The notes under the pieces: generated by a model
Seen by the model: the letters and a program-made list of their open reading frames with translations, nothing else
The model's database searches: none
What the model was told of the DNA's origin: nothing
NCBI RefSeq assembly: GCF_022984075.1
Contig: NZ_JALAAD010000001.1
Location: forward strand, 2,274,455 to 2,338,454
DNA length: 64,000 bases
Source: Synechococcus sp. C9
Lineage (GTDB): Bacteria > Cyanobacteriota > Cyanobacteriia > Gloeomargaritales > Gloeomargaritaceae
Direction of reading: 5' to 3'
Program-made: the position numbers and the translations under genes
In this document: in pieces, positions 52,945 to 62,737 of the stretch
How the letters are laid out: every line of letters starts with the position of its first letter
Numbering within the stretch: the first letter of the stretch is position 1

Positions 52945-54666
52945 ATGTCCCGCCACATTTATTATCAAATTTCTGCGCCCCAGCCAGCGACCCACTATCT
53001 GGAAGTTACCATGCAGATTCATTTTTGGGATCAGGATGTCCTTGATCTGAAATTGCCCGTATGGACACCCGGTTCCTATCTGGTTCGGGAATATGCTCGA
53101 CACCTAGAACAATTCCAAGTCGGTGGGGGATTGACGTGGCAAAAACTCAGTAAAAATCATTGGCAGATGCAAACCCCAGGCGTAGATAAAATTACGGTTC
53201 AATACCAACTTTATGCAAATGAATTATCTGTGCGTACCAATCATGTGGATGAATACCATATTTACATCAATGGAGCGGCTACATTTTTATATATTCCCCA
53301 GTGGCGACATTTACCGAGTGAAGTCGAGATCATTCCACCCTACAGCCATTGGCAGGTCACGACCGCCTTGGCACCCTGCGGAAATAACCGTTTTCTCGCC
53401 TTAGATTATGATACATTGGTGGATAGTCCAATAGAGGTGGGTTGCCACTCGGTTTATGAATTTACGGTGCAAGATATTCCACATCGGTTAGCAGTTTGGG
53501 GCAAGTTAAATTGTGATGTGGAAAAATTACAGCATGATATAATCAAAATCATTGAAACAGAAGCGCAATTATTTGGTGGTTTACCCTATGAACATTATTT
53601 ATTTCTGCTCCATTTAACGACCCAGGGTTACGGAGGCTTGGAACATAAAAACTGTTGCTCTCTCATTTATAGCGAACAGGGGATGGGTTTGCCCTCAAAA
53701 TATCAACGATTTTTGAATTTGGTTGCCCATGAATTTTTCCATCTTTGGAATGTGAAACGTTTGAAACCGGCGGAATTTATCCCTTTTGATTACGACCAGG
53801 AAAATTACACCCCATCCCTTTGGTTTTGTGAAGGGACAACCAGTTATTACGATTTGGTCATCCCTTGGCGGGCGGGCATTTATGATGCAAAACAGTTCCT
53901 CAAACTATTGGGAGAAGAGATTACCCGTTATTATCAAACTCCGGGGCGGGAGGTACAGAGTTTAACCGAAGCCAGTTTCGATGCTTGGATTAAATACTAT
54001 CGGCGGGATGGAAATAGCCCCAACAGTCAAATTTCCTATTATCTGAAAGGGGCATTGGTAACGTTACTATTGGATTTGCAGATTCGCAAAAAGTATGAAA
54101 ATCAACGCTCATTTGATGACGTGATGCAAAAAATGTGGCAAAAATTCGGTCAAGCAGAAGTGGGATTTACCCCTGCCCAACTTTATGAAACCATTCAGGC
54201 GGTTTTGGATGAAGATTTAACCCTGTTTTGGCAAAATTATATCACGGGTTTGACCCCTTTGCCCCTAGCGGAAACCCTGGCGGATTTTGGTTTAGAATTG
54301 CGCCCCATTCCCGGAAAAACCCCCTTTTTAGGCATCATTTTAGAAGCCAATCGCCATGTGGTGAAACAGGTTTTGCGCCATTCTCCCGCTTGGTGGGTGG
54401 GGATTGACCCGGGGGATGAAATAGTCGCCTTGGGGGGACGGCGGGTGAAGCGGGAACAATGGTCGGAGCAATTGCAGGAATTTGCGGTGGGGGAAACGGT
54501 GGAATTGTCCGTATTTCGGCGGGATGAGTTACGCTCCTATCTGGTGACGTTGGGGGCACCCCAGCCGGAGGGGTATCAGATAGAACCGCTGGCGCACCCC
54601 AGCCCAACCCAGCGGGCACTTGGAACGGGTTGGTTGGGAACCTTGGCGTTTTGTCCCCAAACGTAA
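52945..54666 (+). CDS. M61-family metallopeptidase with PDZ domain
   Basis: A 573-residue protein. An N-terminal beta domain (ISAPQPATHYLEVTMQIHFW) precedes the zinc site HEFFH (262-266) with third ligand E296 in FCEGTTSYY, and a PDZ domain near the C terminus (LGIILEANRHVVKQVL, DPGDEIVALGG). M61 enzymes are glycyl aminopeptidases. No signal peptide is evident. Confidence 0.93.
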   Translation: MSRHIYYQISAPQPATHYLEVTMQIHFWDQDVLDLKLPVWTPGSYLVREYARHLEQFQVGGGLTWQKLSKNHWQMQTPGVDKITVQYQLYANELSVRTNHVDEYHIYINGAATFLYIPQWRHLPSEVEIIPPYSHWQVTTALAPCGNNRFLALDYDTLVDSPIEVGCHSVYEFTVQDIPHRLAVWGKLNCDVEKLQHDIIKIIETEAQLFGGLPYEHYLFLLHLTTQGYGGLEHKNCCSLIYSEQGMGLPSKYQRFLNLVAHEFFHLWNVKRLKPAEFIPFDYDQENYTPSLWFCEGTTSYYDLVIPWRAGIYDAKQFLKLLGEEITRYYQTPGREVQSLTEASFDAWIKYYRRDGNSPNSQISYYLKGALVTLLLDLQIRKKYENQRSFDDVMQKMWQKFGQAEVGFTPAQLYETIQAVLDEDLTLFWQNYITGLTPLPLAETLADFGLELRPIPGKTPFLGIILEANRHVVKQVLRHSPAWWVGIDPGDEIVALGGRRVKREQWSEQLQEFAVGETVELSVFRRDELRSYLVTLGAPQPEGYQIEPLAHPSPTQRALGTGWLGTLAFCPQT

Positions 54667-54726
54667 AGATAAAATTCAGTACAATAAGGATTACGGGGAA
54701 TTGATGCGGTTGCAAGGAGGGCGGCA

Positions 54727-54951
54727 ATGTTGCAGGACACGAGGGCGATTCGTTTTTATCAGCGGTTGACGGATGCTTTGGTGGAATTGCGCCAGCGTGG
54801 CTATTCCCTCGATGAACTGCGATTGTACTTAGATGGCTATTTGGCGGCTCTCCGTCATGGAAGTGAGTTGGAACCCTACTTGGTGCATCGTTTGGAAGAG
54901 GAGACGGTGCGGTTTATGTATGACCCGGCGAATTTGACGGGGGTGTCCTAG
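54727..54951 (+). CDS. DUF6761-like small cyanobacterial protein
   Basis: A 74-residue helical protein: MLQDTRAIRFYQRLTDALVE, LRQRGYSLDELRLYLDGYL, EPYLVHRLEEETVRFMYDP. This matches a short family conserved in cyanobacteria (DUF6761) of unknown function. Ribosome site GGAGGG precedes the ATG. The stop TAG shares a base with the GTG of glcD, so the two are translationally coupled. Confidence 0.86.
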   Translation: MLQDTRAIRFYQRLTDALVELRQRGYSLDELRLYLDGYLAALRHGSELEPYLVHRLEEETVRFMYDPANLTGVS

Positions 54952-56396
54952 TGGTGGACTGGGGGCAGGTGGCGGAGGAATTTGCCCGTTGTCTGGAACC
55001 CCGGCGGGTGGTGCGGCGGCGGGAGGAATTGTTGGTTTATGAATGCGACGGGCTGACCAGCTATCGCCAGCGACCGGCGTTGGTGGTTTTGCCGAAAACG
55101 ACGGCGGAAGTGCAACATGCCATCAACATTTGCCGTAAGTACCATATCCCCTTTGTGCCCCGGGGGGCGGGAACGGGCTTGTCGGGGGGGGCACTGCCGG
55201 AGGAGGAGGCGGTGCTGATTGTCACGGCGATGATGCGGCAAATCCTGGCGGTGGATGTGCCCAACCGGCGGGTGGTGGTGCAACCGGGGGTGATTAACAC
55301 TTGGGTGACCCAGGCGGTGAGTGGCAAGGGTTTTTACTATGCCCCTGACCCGTCGAGCCAGACCGTGTGTTCCGTCGGGGGGAATGTGGCGGAAAATTCC
55401 GGCGGGGTGCATTGCCTGAAGTACGGGGTGACCACGAACCATGTGCTGGGCTTGACCATGGTGACGGCTCTGGGGGAGGTGGTGGAACTGGGGGGCATGG
55501 TGCCGGAACTGCCCGGTTATGACCTGACCGGCGTGGTGGTGGGTTCGGAAGGCACCCTGGGGATTGTCACCGAAGTCACCCTGAATATCCTCAAAACCCC
55601 AGAAGTGGTGCAGGTATTGTGTGCGGATTTTGCTACGGTGGCGCAGGCGGGGGCGGCGGTGTCAGCGATTATTGCGGCGGGCATCATTCCCGGCGGTATG
55701 GAAATTATGGACAATTTAAGTATCAATGCGGTGGAAAATGTCGTCGCTACGGGCTGTTATCCCCGGGATGCGGGGGCAATTTTGCTGGTGGAGGTGGATG
55801 GCTTACCGGGGGAAGTAGCGGAGGCGATGGGGCAGGTGCAGGCGATATGTAAAACCCAGGGGGCACGGGGGATTCAGGTGGCGACCGACCCCCAGGAGCG
55901 GTACAAACTCTGGCAGGGGCGCAAGGCGGCTTTTGCGGCGATGGGCAAGATCAGCCGGGATTATTATGTGCAGGATGGGGTGGTGCCCCGCAGTCAACTG
56001 CCCCGGATTTTGCAGGAAATTGAGCGGTTGAGCCAGGCATCGGGCTATCGGATTGCCAATGTCTTTCATGCGGGGGATGGAAATTTGCATCCTTTGATTT
56101 TGTTTGATGAATCCGTGCCGGGAGCCTTGGAAGAAGTGGAGCATTTGGGGGGGGAAATTCTCAAACTTTGCATTCAGGCGGGGGGTAGCATTTCCGGGGA
56201 ACATGGGGTGGGGGCGGAAAAACGTTGTTACATGAGTGATTTATTTTCCCCTACGGATTTGGAAACCATGCAGTTACTCCGGCGGGCATTTGACCCCGAC
56301 CATTTAGCCAATCCCAGTAAAATATTTCCTACCCCCCGCACCTGTGGCGAACGGGCAGAGGCGGCGCAAAAATTCCCGCAATTGCAGGTCTATTAG
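54951..56396 (+). CDS. glcD: Glycolate dehydrogenase subunit GlcD
   Basis: A 481-residue FAD-linked oxidase: FVPRGAGTGLSGGALPEEEA (FAD-binding), CSVGGNVAENSGGVHCLKYG, VGSEGTLGIVTEVTL, and C-terminal HAGDGNLHPLILFD and SGEHGVGAEK. Oxidises glycolate to glyoxylate in photorespiration. GTG 54951 overlaps the previous stop by one base. Confidence 0.95.
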   Translation: MVDWGQVAEEFARCLEPRRVVRRREELLVYECDGLTSYRQRPALVVLPKTTAEVQHAINICRKYHIPFVPRGAGTGLSGGALPEEEAVLIVTAMMRQILAVDVPNRRVVVQPGVINTWVTQAVSGKGFYYAPDPSSQTVCSVGGNVAENSGGVHCLKYGVTTNHVLGLTMVTALGEVVELGGMVPELPGYDLTGVVVGSEGTLGIVTEVTLNILKTPEVVQVLCADFATVAQAGAAVSAIIAAGIIPGGMEIMDNLSINAVENVVATGCYPRDAGAILLVEVDGLPGEVAEAMGQVQAICKTQGARGIQVATDPQERYKLWQGRKAAFAAMGKISRDYYVQDGVVPRSQLPRILQEIERLSQASGYRIANVFHAGDGNLHPLILFDESVPGALEEVEHLGGEILKLCIQAGGSISGEHGVGAEKRCYMSDLFSPTDLETMQLLRRAFDPDHLANPSKIFPTPRTCGERAEAAQKFPQLQVY

Positions 56397-56435
56397 GGTG
56401 GGTTAATCATGCTGATGGTTTCGTTGTGATTGAAT

Positions 56436-56536
56436 TTTGAATAGCGGTCGCAGGGGGGCACCCCCGCCCTTGGTTCTGGAGGATTTCTGGATGCCTACGA
56501 CACGCAAGCTGACGCTAATCCAATAGGACTGCTATA
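56436..56536 (-). repeat. MITE-like repeat, minus orientation, with nested insert
   Basis: Core GGTCGCAGGGGGGCACCCCC, GGTTCTGGAGGATTTCTGG, a nested palindrome (GATGCCTACGACACGCAAGC) at ~56491-56514, and the end CCAATAGGACTGCTATA. The left terminal repeat is lost. Confidence 0.82.
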
Positions 56537-56689
56537 TAAAATTCTTATTCACAATTCAGGTGAGATGACCATAACGCCCAATCGTGGCAGGTCATGACCA
56601 ACCTACTGCCCCACCAGGGTTTTGCGGATCATTATTCACCAATCGAGTAAAATTTAGGATGTTTCCCCATACACGAAGCTCCTACTCCT

Positions 56690-56726
56690 CCCCACCGGCA
56701 GTGCAAGCGTCTCCAAGCTGGTGGGG
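56690..56726 (+). other. Strong hairpin upstream of the GT2 gene
   Basis: CCCCACCGGC (56690-56699) pairs with GCTGGTGGGG (56717-56726), 10 bp with one G-T wobble and a 17-nt loop. No T run follows, so it is not a simple terminator. It lies ~110 nt before the GTG of the GT2 gene, in the 56397-56837 spacer, and could be part of a leader or small RNA. Confidence 0.4.
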
Positions 56727-56837
56727 GTCAAGAACTTGAACCAATCTGTTAATGTAAATACGGATGTGAGGAAGGAACGTTGTGGCGTGTCTCATCAAGG
56801 TCTGGGGCAAAGTAGTTGAGCCGCTGGGAGGGTCATC

Positions 56838-58109
56838 GTGTCTGGCCTAGCGTGGGTGACAACGATTTTGTTCGTTTTGTCCGCCCTGCTGGGAATTGTC
56901 GAGGCCACCGCCACCTGGTTGGGCTACCGTACCATCACCCGCCAACGCCTACGCCGCCAAGTCCAGGGTCGGGATAGCCAACTCCCCCGTTATTCGGTGA
57001 TTGTGGTCGCCTATCTTCCCAATGAACAGGGAATTATTCTCGATACCCTCACCCATTTGTTGCAAACATTGCCCCGTCCCCAGGCGGGTTTGGAAATCAT
57101 CCTGGCCTACAATCGCCCCCAGCCCTTGCCCATTGAGGGACAACTCCAGCATTTGGCCGCCCATTACCCGGAACTGAAACTGCTCCACGTGGAAGGCAGT
57201 CACTCCAAAGCCGAAAATCTGAATGCGGCTATTCATCTGGTGACCGGGGTGATGACCTTGATTTTGGATGCGGATTTGAAACCCGCTCCGGAGAGTATTC
57301 GCCGTGCCTGGCGCTGGTTAGCTGGGGGACAGTACGATGTCGTGCAAGGTCGGAATGTGATCCGCAACGCCCAAGATAATTTTTTGACCCGGGTGGTGGC
57401 GGTGGAATTTGAACATCTCTACGGGGTCAGCCATCCAGCTCGTTCCCTGTTGGCGGATTTGGGGATTTTTGGTGGCTCCAATGGCTACTGGCGCACCCAC
57501 GTCCTGCAGGGCATCCGGTTTAACCCCCAAATGCTCACGGAAGATATTGATGCGACCTTGAAATTGCTCCTGCGGGGGTATCGCATCATTCACGACCGGG
57601 ATGTGATTGCCACCGAATTGGCACCGGTAGATGGCGGGGCACTCTGGTCCCAACGCCGTCGCTGGGCACAGGGCTGGTTTCAGGTGGGGTTGAAATACAC
57701 CTGGCCGATTATCCGCTCGGAACATCTGGGTTGGGGGCAAAAAATCTATTTACTTTGTATGTTCGTTTGCGGTATTGCTCTGCACTTTACCATTATCTAT
57801 TACCCGGTCATTCTCTGCCATGAACTCGCCAGCCTCGATTCCCTGCCCGCCCCGGCACTCCAATGGTTTGGCTGGGTTACGGCTTTACTACTGGTCAGCG
57901 GCCCTTACCAAGTATTCGTGGCTCATCGGGGGCGCAGTCATGCTTCTCCTTGGACGGGCTGGGATTCCCTATTGTATTGCTTTGTCCTGCCAGCGTACTC
58001 GTTTTTCAAAAACATCGTCTGCTTGGTGGCTGTGTACTACCAACTGATTGGCCGCCGGGATTGGGTCGTCACCCGCCGGGGTTCCCTGTACAGCCATCTA
58101 AGCCGTTAA
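56838..58109 (+). CDS. GT2-family processive glycosyltransferase
   Basis: A 423-residue protein with an N-terminal membrane helix, a GT-A domain (VIVVAYLPNEQGIILDTL, LILDADLKPAPESI, LTEDIDATLKLLLRGYR, QRRRWAQGWFQ) and three or four C-terminal membrane helices. The D, DxD, ED and QxxRW motifs of cellulose-synthase-like enzymes are all present, so it probably makes a beta-glycan or transfers sugars at the membrane. GTG start at 56838. Confidence 0.9.
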   Translation: MSGLAWVTTILFVLSALLGIVEATATWLGYRTITRQRLRRQVQGRDSQLPRYSVIVVAYLPNEQGIILDTLTHLLQTLPRPQAGLEIILAYNRPQPLPIEGQLQHLAAHYPELKLLHVEGSHSKAENLNAAIHLVTGVMTLILDADLKPAPESIRRAWRWLAGGQYDVVQGRNVIRNAQDNFLTRVVAVEFEHLYGVSHPARSLLADLGIFGGSNGYWRTHVLQGIRFNPQMLTEDIDATLKLLLRGYRIIHDRDVIATELAPVDGGALWSQRRRWAQGWFQVGLKYTWPIIRSEHLGWGQKIYLLCMFVCGIALHFTIIYYPVILCHELASLDSLPAPALQWFGWVTALLLVSGPYQVFVAHRGRSHASPWTGWDSLLYCFVLPAYSFFKNIVCLVAVYYQLIGRRDWVVTRRGSLYSHLSR

Positions 58110-58149
58110 GAATCGTTACAATTAAACATAGATTCATGAGGCAGAGCCA

Positions 58150-59667
58150 ATGGCACGGGATTTGCGGGGGTTTATCCAATTATTAGAAAAACGGGGGCAG
58201 TTGCGGCGGATTAAGGCGTTGGTTGACCCGGATTTAGAGTTAGCCGAAATTACCCAGCGGGTGTTGCAAAGTGGGGGGCCGGCGCTCTTATTTGAAAATG
58301 TCAAGGGTGCTACCATGCCGGTGGTGGTCAATCTGTTGGGAACTTTGGAGCGGGTCTGTTGGGCTCTGCACCTGGAGCACCCCCAGGAATTGGAAGCTTT
58401 AGGGCAAAAATTGGGGCAATTGCAACAGCCCAAACCCCCCAAAAGTCCAGGGGAATTGATTGAATTTGGCAAGTTACTCTTGGATGTGGTCAAAGCCAAA
58501 CCGGGGATGAGTTTTTTCCCAGTCTGTCAGCAGGTGATTTATCAAAATGAACAGGTGGATTTAACCCAAATTCCCATGATTCGTCCCTATCCGGGGGATG
58601 CGGGGCGGGTGATTACCTTGGGATTAGTGATTACCAAAGATTGCGAAACCGGTACTCCCAATGTGGGCATTTATCGCCTGCAATTGCAGTCCCAAAATAC
58701 CATGTCCGTGCATTGGTTATCGGTGCGGGGGGGTGCCAGACATTTACGCAAGTGTGCCCAGCGGGGGAAAAAGTTAGAAATTGCCATTGTTTTAGGGGTT
58801 GATCCCCTGTTAATTTTAGCGGCGGCTACGCCGATTCCGGTGGAATTATCCGAATGGTTATTTGCGGGTTTATATGGGGGAACAGGGGTAAATTTATCCC
58901 GCTGTAAAACCTTAGATTTAGAGGTTCCTGATAACGCCGAATTGGTTTTAGAAGGGACGATTACGCCGGGGGAAATGGTGCCGGATGGTCCGTTTGGCGA
59001 CCACATGGGCTATTACGGGGCGGTGGAGGATTCCCCCTTAATTCGCTTTCACTGTGTAACCCATCGGAAAAACCCAATTTATGCCACCACCTTTAGCGGT
59101 CGTCCCCCCAAAGAAGAAGCGTTGATTGCCATTGCCTTGAATCGCATTTACACGCCCATTTTACGCAAACAAATCCCGGAAATTGTGGATTTTTTCCTAC
59201 CGATGGAAGCCCTGAGTTATAAGGCGGCAATTATTGCCATTGATAAAGCCTATCCCGGTCAGGCACGGCGGGCGGCGTTAGCATTTTGGAGTGCATTACC
59301 CCAATTTACCTACACCAAATTTGTGATTGTGGTGGACAAGGAGATTAATATCCGTGACCCCCGCCAGGTGGTGTGGGCAATCAGTTCCAAAGTGGACCCA
59401 CAACGGGATGTGTTTATCCTGCCGGATACCCCTTTTGATAGTTTGGATTTTGCCTGTCCCAAGGTGGGTTTGGGGAGTCGCATGGGGATTGATGCCACCA
59501 CGAAAATGCCGCCGGAAACGGAGCAAATTTGGGGGGAACCCCTGACTTCTGACCCGGATGTAGCCGCCTTGGTGACCCGCCGCTGGGCAGAATATGGTTT
59601 GGCGGATTTGGCGTTGGGTACGGTTGATCCCCGCCTGTTTGGCTATGAGATTGACGGGGCACTGTAA
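58150..59667 (+). CDS. ubiD: UbiD-family decarboxylase
   Basis: A 505-residue protein: MARDLRGFIQLLEKRGQLRR, IYRLQLQSQNTMSVHW, the conserved EGTITPGEMVPDGPFGDHMGYY (quoted in parts) with the catalytic E and metal ligands, and GSRMGIDATTK. In cyanobacteria it decarboxylates 4-hydroxy-3-solanesylbenzoate in plastoquinone synthesis, using prenylated FMN from UbiX. Full length. Confidence 0.95.
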   Translation: MARDLRGFIQLLEKRGQLRRIKALVDPDLELAEITQRVLQSGGPALLFENVKGATMPVVVNLLGTLERVCWALHLEHPQELEALGQKLGQLQQPKPPKSPGELIEFGKLLLDVVKAKPGMSFFPVCQQVIYQNEQVDLTQIPMIRPYPGDAGRVITLGLVITKDCETGTPNVGIYRLQLQSQNTMSVHWLSVRGGARHLRKCAQRGKKLEIAIVLGVDPLLILAAATPIPVELSEWLFAGLYGGTGVNLSRCKTLDLEVPDNAELVLEGTITPGEMVPDGPFGDHMGYYGAVEDSPLIRFHCVTHRKNPIYATTFSGRPPKEEALIAIALNRIYTPILRKQIPEIVDFFLPMEALSYKAAIIAIDKAYPGQARRAALAFWSALPQFTYTKFVIVVDKEINIRDPRQVVWAISSKVDPQRDVFILPDTPFDSLDFACPKVGLGSRMGIDATTKMPPETEQIWGEPLTSDPDVAALVTRRWAEYGLADLALGTVDPRLFGYEIDGAL

Positions 59668-59696
59668 ATAAGGGATAATAGTAAGTTGCTGGTTAA

Positions 59697-59778
59697 GCGG
59701 AACTGGCGGAATTGGTAGACGCGCATGATTCAGGTTCATGTGCCGCAAGGCTTCCGAGTTCGAGTCTCGGGTTCCGCA
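59697..59778 (+). tRNA. trnL-CAG: tRNA-Leu (anticodon CAG)
   Basis: Acceptor GCGGAAC pairs with GTTCCGC. Anticodon stem CATGA/TCATG encloses loop TTCAGGT, giving CAG. A variable arm (TGCCGCAAGGCT) and T stem CCGAG/CTCGG follow. Discriminator A; CCA is not encoded. Confidence 0.98.
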
Positions 59779-59841
59779 TCAATCTGATGATGTAATTCCT
59801 GGCACACAGGGGTTATCGGTGTGGCTTTGGTAGGTAATGTT

Positions 59842-59960
59842 TTAATGGGCACTTCTAAAAATGGGTCGCAGGGGCGTAGCCCCCGTATTTGGTTCTCAAT
59901 AGTATGGGCATTCTAGCGACATAACCTTCAATGGGTACAAATAAATAGAGGTGCCCTAAT
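59842..59960 (+). repeat. MITE-like intergenic repeat, TTAA/GGGCAC-type ends
   Basis: Starts TTAATGGGCACTTCTAAAAA and ends AATAGAGGTGCCCTAAT. It has the same order of features as the copy at 5859-5986 in reverse, including GGGCATTCTAGCGACATAAC. Core GGTCGCAGGGGCGTAGCCCC. It lies between the tRNA and the pseudogene. Confidence 0.85.
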
Positions 59961-60008
59961 GAGGGATAGAATTGCATAAGGATTTAGTAGCTTTCTAATT
60001 AATTAGCC

Positions 60009-60235
60009 ATGAGTACCCCCGTTACCAGTGAAGACATTTACAAATTGTTTCAGAAATCGCAAGCAGAAGCTGACCGACGTTTTGCCAAAACTACACCACC
60101 TATGGGGCAGTAGCAGGGATTGAAATCAACGATGGCGTGGATACCTATGCCTACCGCCAGGGTTTGTTTGTGATTCGACCGTCCGGGGATACGGTGGCGA
60201 TGGTCAATGATGCGAATTTCCAACCCACCGCTTGA
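60009..60235 (+). pseudogene. DUF3782-like gene with internal deletion
   Basis: MSTPVTSEDIYKLFQKSQAE opens like cyanobacterial DUF3782-type proteins. After ADRRFAKTT the frame hits TAG, while another frame continues GAVAGIEINDGVDTYAYRQG and LFVIRPSGDTVAMVNDA, the family C terminus. The centre of the protein (usually well over 100 residues) is missing, joined near 60098-60105. A clear deletion pseudogene. Confidence 0.65.
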
Positions 60236-60412
60236 CAGCCAATCAACACATCCCCAATCATACCCCGCATACCCCCGGAATTTTTAACCTTCTGTTAACC
60301 TCAGTACAAATTGGTCTTAAAATTGAGGGGGTAGAGTCACAAACGTGAACGAAGCGTGTATAGTAGAGATATGGGTTCACCAAACTCAGTAGTTCAGGTG
60401 TGAGGTGTTGTG

Positions 60413-62368
60413 ATGCGTAGTACATTGCTGAAAATTTTTCAAGTTGCCCCCGCCGCCTTCGGTGCAGTGGTGGCGTTTGGGGGAGTCGCCAGTGCCCAAG
60501 CGGTACCTGCCGCTGAGCCGGTCAATCCCACTCTCCAACGGTCGGAACAGTATTATGTCGGTCCTTCGATGATCAATCAGGCTCAGGTGACTTCGGTTTC
60601 TGAGTTTGTGGATGTGAAGCCGACGGACTGGGCGTTTTTGGCTCTGCAATCTTTGGTGGAGCGGTATGGCTGTATCGTCGGTTTGCCCACCAATCCCCCG
60701 ACCTACCAGGGGCGCAGGGCGACCACCCGGTTTGAGTTTGCCGCCGGTTTGAATGCCTGTTTGGATCGGATTAATGAATTGATTGCCGCCGCTGTGGAAC
60801 CCTTGGCGACCAAGGAAGATTTGCTGGTTTTGCAAAAACTGCAAGAGGAGTTCGCCGCTGAATTGTCCATCATCCGGGGGCGGGTGGATGCGCTGGAAGC
60901 CCGCACGGCTTTGTTGGAGCAACAGCAGTTCTCCACGGTGACGAAGCTCCGCAGTGAGGTGATTTTTGCGCCCTATGGGGTGGCGGATACGGGGGTGGCC
61001 TACAACCGGATTGAGAATGCTCTGTTGAGCGGGAACCGGCCTTTTACGGGTGCGTTGACTGCGTTTCCTCCGCCTCCGCCGGTTCGGGGTCGGGGTGATG
61101 TTGTGGCTTCTGGTGCTAACCCACGGGGACTCAAGGCAAGCACTGCGGATAAGCTGGCGTTTAGCTACCGGGCACGGTTGAACTTTGACACCAGCTTCAC
61201 CGGCAATGACTTCCTGCGGGTGCGGTTGCAGGCGGCGGATATTGCCAACTTAGCGACGACGGCAACGGGTGCCAACGAGGCTCGTTTGAGTTTTGATACG
61301 TTTACTGGCGGCAATGTCACGTTGGATGAATTGTTTTACCGCTTCTCTTTTGATAAAGGTCGGGGAACGATTCAGATCAGTCCAGCCAGTCCTGGTATTG
61401 ATGCTCAGTTTTTTAGTTACGCTCCTTTGGCTTCGGATGGCACGGCGGCCATTTCCCGCTTTGGTCGGTTCAATCCCCTGTTTTATCGGCCAGGAAATCC
61501 CGGCGGTTCATCCTTCTTTGTGAATTATCAATTCAATCCCATTTTTGCCGTTGGTGCCAGCTATCAAGCCACCAACCCCAATTCCGTAGCAGTAACAGGT
61601 GCGAAATCCAGTGCCTGGAACCCAGATTTGGGGTTATTCGGTTCCAATTACACCGCCAACTTTTTATTGGATGTGCAACCCCGGCGTGACTTCCGATTTG
61701 GGGTGGGTTTTGCTCAGGTGTACAACGAGCATGTGAATCGTGTTGGTGGCACTGACGCCGCTCGCATCAACCTAACTGGTAGTACGGGGACGGATTTTGC
61801 CGTGAACCCCTTCAACCCGGCGGGTACACCAACACCCCCGTTGGCTGGTATTACTCGCACTGCGGTGAATATGCAGACCGTGAACCTGATGTTCCAGTGG
61901 CGGGCGATTCCCCAGTTCACGCTGGCTGGTTGGTTCGGTTATGGCTGGGTACGGGGTGAATCGGATACTGAAGCACCACCGGGGTTCAAACAAGGCACCC
62001 GCAGGGCCAACCTGTTAACGGCCGCTCTACAATTCGCTTTCCCGGATGTATTTGGTCGTCGTGGGGATTTGGGAGGGGTGATTGTCGGGATTCCGCCTTA
62101 TGTGACAGCGAGTGAGTGGAATGGGAATACTTTGGCAAGTGGTAACAACATTCCTGCAGGGGTTGCTGGTGCTCCGAATACGCAAGGACCTCGTAAGTTG
62201 AACCTGCGGGATACTTCGGTGCCAGTGCATTTGGAAGCCTTTTATCGTTTCCAGGTGAACAAATTCCTTTCTGTTACCCCCGGTGCCTTTGTGGTGTTCA
62301 ACCCCAATGGTCAGTCCGAGAATGACCCCTTGGTAGTTTATACGATTCGGACGACATTTGCGTTCTAA
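60413..62368 (+). CDS. Iron-uptake-type porin (SLH-OprB)
   Basis: A 651-residue outer-membrane protein. A signal peptide (FGAVVAFGGVASAQA) is followed by an SLH domain (~residues 55-115: SEFVDVKPTDWAFLALQSLV, CIVGLPTNPPTYQGRRATTR), a coiled-coil region with ALEARTALLEQQQF and a beta barrel ending in VVYTIRTTFAF with the terminal aromatic. This is the SomA/SomB-type cyanobacterial porin. ATG 60413 is used; GTG 60410 is adjacent. A TATAGT -10-like box lies at 60359. Confidence 0.93.
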   Translation: MRSTLLKIFQVAPAAFGAVVAFGGVASAQAVPAAEPVNPTLQRSEQYYVGPSMINQAQVTSVSEFVDVKPTDWAFLALQSLVERYGCIVGLPTNPPTYQGRRATTRFEFAAGLNACLDRINELIAAAVEPLATKEDLLVLQKLQEEFAAELSIIRGRVDALEARTALLEQQQFSTVTKLRSEVIFAPYGVADTGVAYNRIENALLSGNRPFTGALTAFPPPPPVRGRGDVVASGANPRGLKASTADKLAFSYRARLNFDTSFTGNDFLRVRLQAADIANLATTATGANEARLSFDTFTGGNVTLDELFYRFSFDKGRGTIQISPASPGIDAQFFSYAPLASDGTAAISRFGRFNPLFYRPGNPGGSSFFVNYQFNPIFAVGASYQATNPNSVAVTGAKSSAWNPDLGLFGSNYTANFLLDVQPRRDFRFGVGFAQVYNEHVNRVGGTDAARINLTGSTGTDFAVNPFNPAGTPTPPLAGITRTAVNMQTVNLMFQWRAIPQFTLAGWFGYGWVRGESDTEAPPGFKQGTRRANLLTAALQFAFPDVFGRRGDLGGVIVGIPPYVTASEWNGNTLASGNNIPAGVAGAPNTQGPRKLNLRDTSVPVHLEAFYRFQVNKFLSVTPGAFVVFNPNGQSENDPLVVYTIRTTFAF

Positions 62369-62417
62369 ACCCTCACCCCCTGCCCTGCTTCTGGGATAGG
62401 GAAGTAACCATGCAAAG

Positions 62418-62450
62418 CGGCTGGCTCTTAGGGGCTGGCCGTTTTGGTTT
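62418..62450 (+). terminator. Likely rho-independent terminator of the porin gene
   Basis: CGGCTGGCTC and GGGGCTGGCCG can pair (with several G-T wobbles) around a short loop, followed by TTTTGGTTTT. It lies ~50 nt after the porin stop. Confidence 0.42.
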
Positions 62451-62533
62451 TGGGATTGTCATCCTGGAGATAATTGGTTTATGCCTACAGCGATCAGGCA
62501 ATGCCCAAAGTCTCGGTAAATGACTACATTTTT

Positions 62534-62633
62534 TATAGCAGTCCGATTCGATTAACGTTAGCTTGCGTGCCGTAGGCATAAGGGCGGGGGTGCCCCCCTG
62601 CGACCGCTAACTTTGAATTGATAGAGGTACCCT
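62534..62633 (+). repeat. Composite MITE-like repeat with nested insert
   Basis: Left TATAGCAGTCCGATTCGATT, nested palindrome (TAGCTTGCGTGCCGTAGGCA) at 62559-62580, core GGGCGGGGGTGCCCCCCTGC, right GATAGAGGTACCCT of the GGGCAC class. The middle CAGAACCAAG segment present in other copies has been lost. Confidence 0.78.
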
Positions 62634-62737
62634 TCCCACCGGACAGGGTCGGTGAAACTTATATATCTATTGCAAAGTCGGGTCAAAACCCAGTTAAAGT
62701 CTTACAATGGTAAAGCAAAAATCTGGGAGACACGGGG

